This document shows, piece by piece, positions 6,147 to 6,930 of a stretch of DNA of 6,930 bases. The DNA comes from an uncultured Flavobacteriales bacterium (lineage in GTDB: Bacteria > Bacteroidota > Bacteroidia > Flavobacteriales > Vicingaceae). The stretch's first letter is position 1. The number at the start of each line of letters is the position of its first letter. The position numbers and the translations under genes are program-made. The notes under the pieces are model-generated. The model was not told the origin of the DNA, searched no databases, and worked only from the letters and a program-made list of their open reading frames with translations. Location: assembly GCA_913052515.1 (NCBI GenBank), contig CAJXFJ010000087.1:1-6930 (forward strand), in the 5' to 3' direction.

Positions 6147-6152
6147 AAGTTA
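6145..6152 (-). promoter_or_regulatory. Candidate -7 element for clpX
   Basis: On the minus strand the bases read TAACTTTG, a perfect match to the Bacteroidota -7 consensus TAnnTTTG. No TTTG or TTG is seen at the expected -33 position, so the promoter is incomplete. If used, transcription would start within the left arm of the hairpin that follows, so its transcripts would lack the full stem. An eight-base match with two free positions can occur by chance in AT-rich DNA. Confidence 0.3.
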
Positions 6153-6168
6153 AACATTTAAAAAGCGC

Positions 6169-6828
6169 TTATTTTTTAGCTAGCACTTCGTCAATCATAC
6201 CGTAGTCTTTCGCTTCTTTAGCAGACATCCAGTAATCACGATCAGAATCTTCTTCTACTCTTTTGAAGTCTTGTCCTGAATGGTTTGCAATGATTTCATA
6301 CAACTCCTTTTTCATTTTTAAGACTTCCTTAACCGCAATTTCCATATCAGAAGCTTGCCCTTGAGTACCTGCCATTGGCTGGTGAATCATCACTCTAGAG
6401 TGTGGTAAAGCCGTTCTTTTTCCTGCGGCACCAGCACAAAGTAGAACAGCTCCCATTGAGGCTGCCATACCAGTACAAATAGTCGCTACATCAGGATTGA
6501 TATACTGCATGGTATCATAAATACCCAATCCAGCATAAACAGAACCTCCAGGTGAATTCAAATAAACTTGAATATCTTTCTTAGAATCTGCAGACTCTAA
6601 GAACAACAATTGAGCTTGAATAATATTGGCAACTTGATCATTAATCCCTGTACCTAGAAAAATGATGCGATCCATCATCAATCTGGAGAACACATCCATT
6701 TGCGCTACATTCAGCTGACGTTCTTCAATAATATAAGGCGTTACAGACTCCAAGTAGTTTTCTACATGCATGCTGTTTAAGCCTCTGTGCTTGGTTGCGT
6801 AACTTTTAAATTCTTTGCTAAAATCCAT
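6169..6828 (-). CDS. clpP: ATP-dependent Clp protease proteolytic subunit ClpP
   Basis: Serine peptidase that assembles as a double heptamer and degrades proteins fed by ClpX (or another Clp ATPase). The 219-residue product carries the catalytic triad S124 (GMAASMGAVLL), H149 (VMIHQPM) and D198 (SDRDYWM); the S-H and H-D spacings of 25 and 49 residues equal those of E. coli ClpP. NSPGGSVYAGLGIYDTMQ (91-108) holds the oxyanion-hole glycines. The N-terminal stretch before YIIEERQLNVAQMDVFSRLMMDRIIFLG is a propeptide-like extension seen in Bacteroidota orthologues. The ATG at 6828 gives MDFSKEF; a second Met at residue 20 is possible but would remove conserved N-terminal residues (FKSYATKHRGLN). 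A good promoter lies 24-52 nt upstream. clpX follows 63 nt downstream on the same strand. Confidence 0.97.
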   Translation of the reverse strand: MDFSKEFKSYATKHRGLNSMHVENYLESVTPYIIEERQLNVAQMDVFSRLMMDRIIFLGTGINDQVANIIQAQLLFLESADSKKDIQVYLNSPGGSVYAGLGIYDTMQYINPDVATICTGMAASMGAVLLCAGAAGKRTALPHSRVMIHQPMAGTQGQASDMEIAVKEVLKMKKELYEIIANHSGQDFKRVEEDSDRDYWMSAKEAKDYGMIDEVLAKK

Positions 6829-6851
6829 TTAATTTTTTCTTTTCTATGATG

Positions 6852-6880
6852 TAAAAATAAGTCTCTTTACTTTATGCAAA
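6852..6880 (-). promoter_or_regulatory. Bacteroidota-type promoter for clpP
   Basis: On the minus strand a -33 element TTTG (6880-6877) and a -7 element TATTTTTA (6859-6852; seven of eight to TAnnTTTG) are separated by 17 bp. Transcription would begin around 6845, giving a leader of roughly 15-20 nt before the ATG at 6828. The leader region is A-rich (GAAAAGAAAAAATT), as is common for Shine-Dalgarno-less initiation in this phylum. The promoter follows immediately after the terminator-like hairpin of the upstream gene, which is a sensible arrangement. Confidence 0.5.
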
Positions 6881-6884
6881 TCTT

Positions 6885-6919
6885 AAAAAATGTTCATGCA
6901 AAAAGACCTTTTACATGAA
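6885..6919 (-). terminator. Intrinsic terminator of the gene upstream of clpP (gene outside window)
   Basis: On the minus strand TTCATGTAAAA (6919-6909) pairs with TTTTGCATGAA (6903-6893) as an 11-bp stem with one G-U pair and a 5-nt loop, followed by CA and six T residues (6890-6885). The G-U would be a C-A mismatch on the plus strand, again favouring the minus-strand transcript. Additional flanking complementarity (ATCTTAA 6880-6886 with TTAAGAT 6924-6930) could extend the fold. It implies a minus-strand gene ending just beyond the right edge; tig often precedes clpP in bacteria but nothing of it is visible here. Confidence 0.55.
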
Positions 6920-6930
6920 AAGATTAAGAT

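Noticed and set aside
6106..6147. N-terminal extension of ClpX from a TTG start at 6147
   Set aside because: The extension is encoded by a hairpin plus U-tract, uses a rare start, and precedes a standard ClpX N-terminus at the ATG at 6105.
1..6930. CRISPR array, tRNA/rRNA gene, insertion sequence or prophage fragment
   Set aside because: No regularly spaced repeats, cloverleaf, transposase or integrase sequence was seen; the complete genes are intact housekeeping or envelope genes.

Overview
The window is an AT-rich chromosomal segment, most likely from a member of the Bacteroidota (a Cytophagales- or Flavobacteriia-like marine or environmental lineage; the genus cannot be fixed from sequence alone). 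The main reasons are the ClpP and ClpX sequences, which read like Bacteroidota orthologues, the near absence of Shine-Dalgarno sequences in front of genes, a promoter of the TTTG-N17-TAnnTTTG type in front of clpP, and a lipoprotein and outer-membrane protein pair of Bacteroidota style. Every complete gene is intact; I see no frameshift, insertion sequence, tRNA, rRNA or CRISPR array.

Layout. (1) 2-1483, plus strand: the last 58 residues of a NupC/CNT-type nucleoside transporter, then a CPBP-family membrane protease homologue and a DCC-type (DUF393) thiol-disulfide oxidoreductase-like protein whose genes overlap by 29 nt. (2) 1477-3422, minus strand: a two-gene unit encoding a signal-peptide-bearing, probably beta-barrel outer-membrane protein of unknown function and, coupled through a TAATG junction, an S41-family lipoprotein whose usual catalytic lysine is replaced. 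(3) 3516-4885, plus strand: thyA and folA, the dTMP synthesis pair (ThyA makes dTMP and dihydrofolate; DHFR recycles dihydrofolate). An 80-nt gap between them holds a GC-rich imperfect palindrome that stands out from its AT-rich surroundings. (4) 4882-6828, minus strand: clpX and clpP, the ATPase and peptidase of the ClpXP protease, with a well-formed promoter in front of clpP and, further upstream, a terminator of a gene outside the window (tig is a common neighbour, but it is not visible here).

The genes themselves are ordinary housekeeping and envelope genes. I do not find a convincing undescribed system. What merits a second look is the signalling around the genes: a terminator-like hairpin with a U-rich tail sits directly in front of the clpX start codon and overlaps a possible clpX promoter element; both convergent gene junctions (1477-1483 and 4882-4885) have terminator-like hairpins built over the two overlapping stop codons; a GC-rich mobile-looking palindrome separates thyA from folA; and the S41 protein has a non-canonical active site and an uncharacterised beta-barrel partner. 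The clpX start should be taken as the ATG at 6105, not the TTG at 6147 that a longest-frame reading would give.
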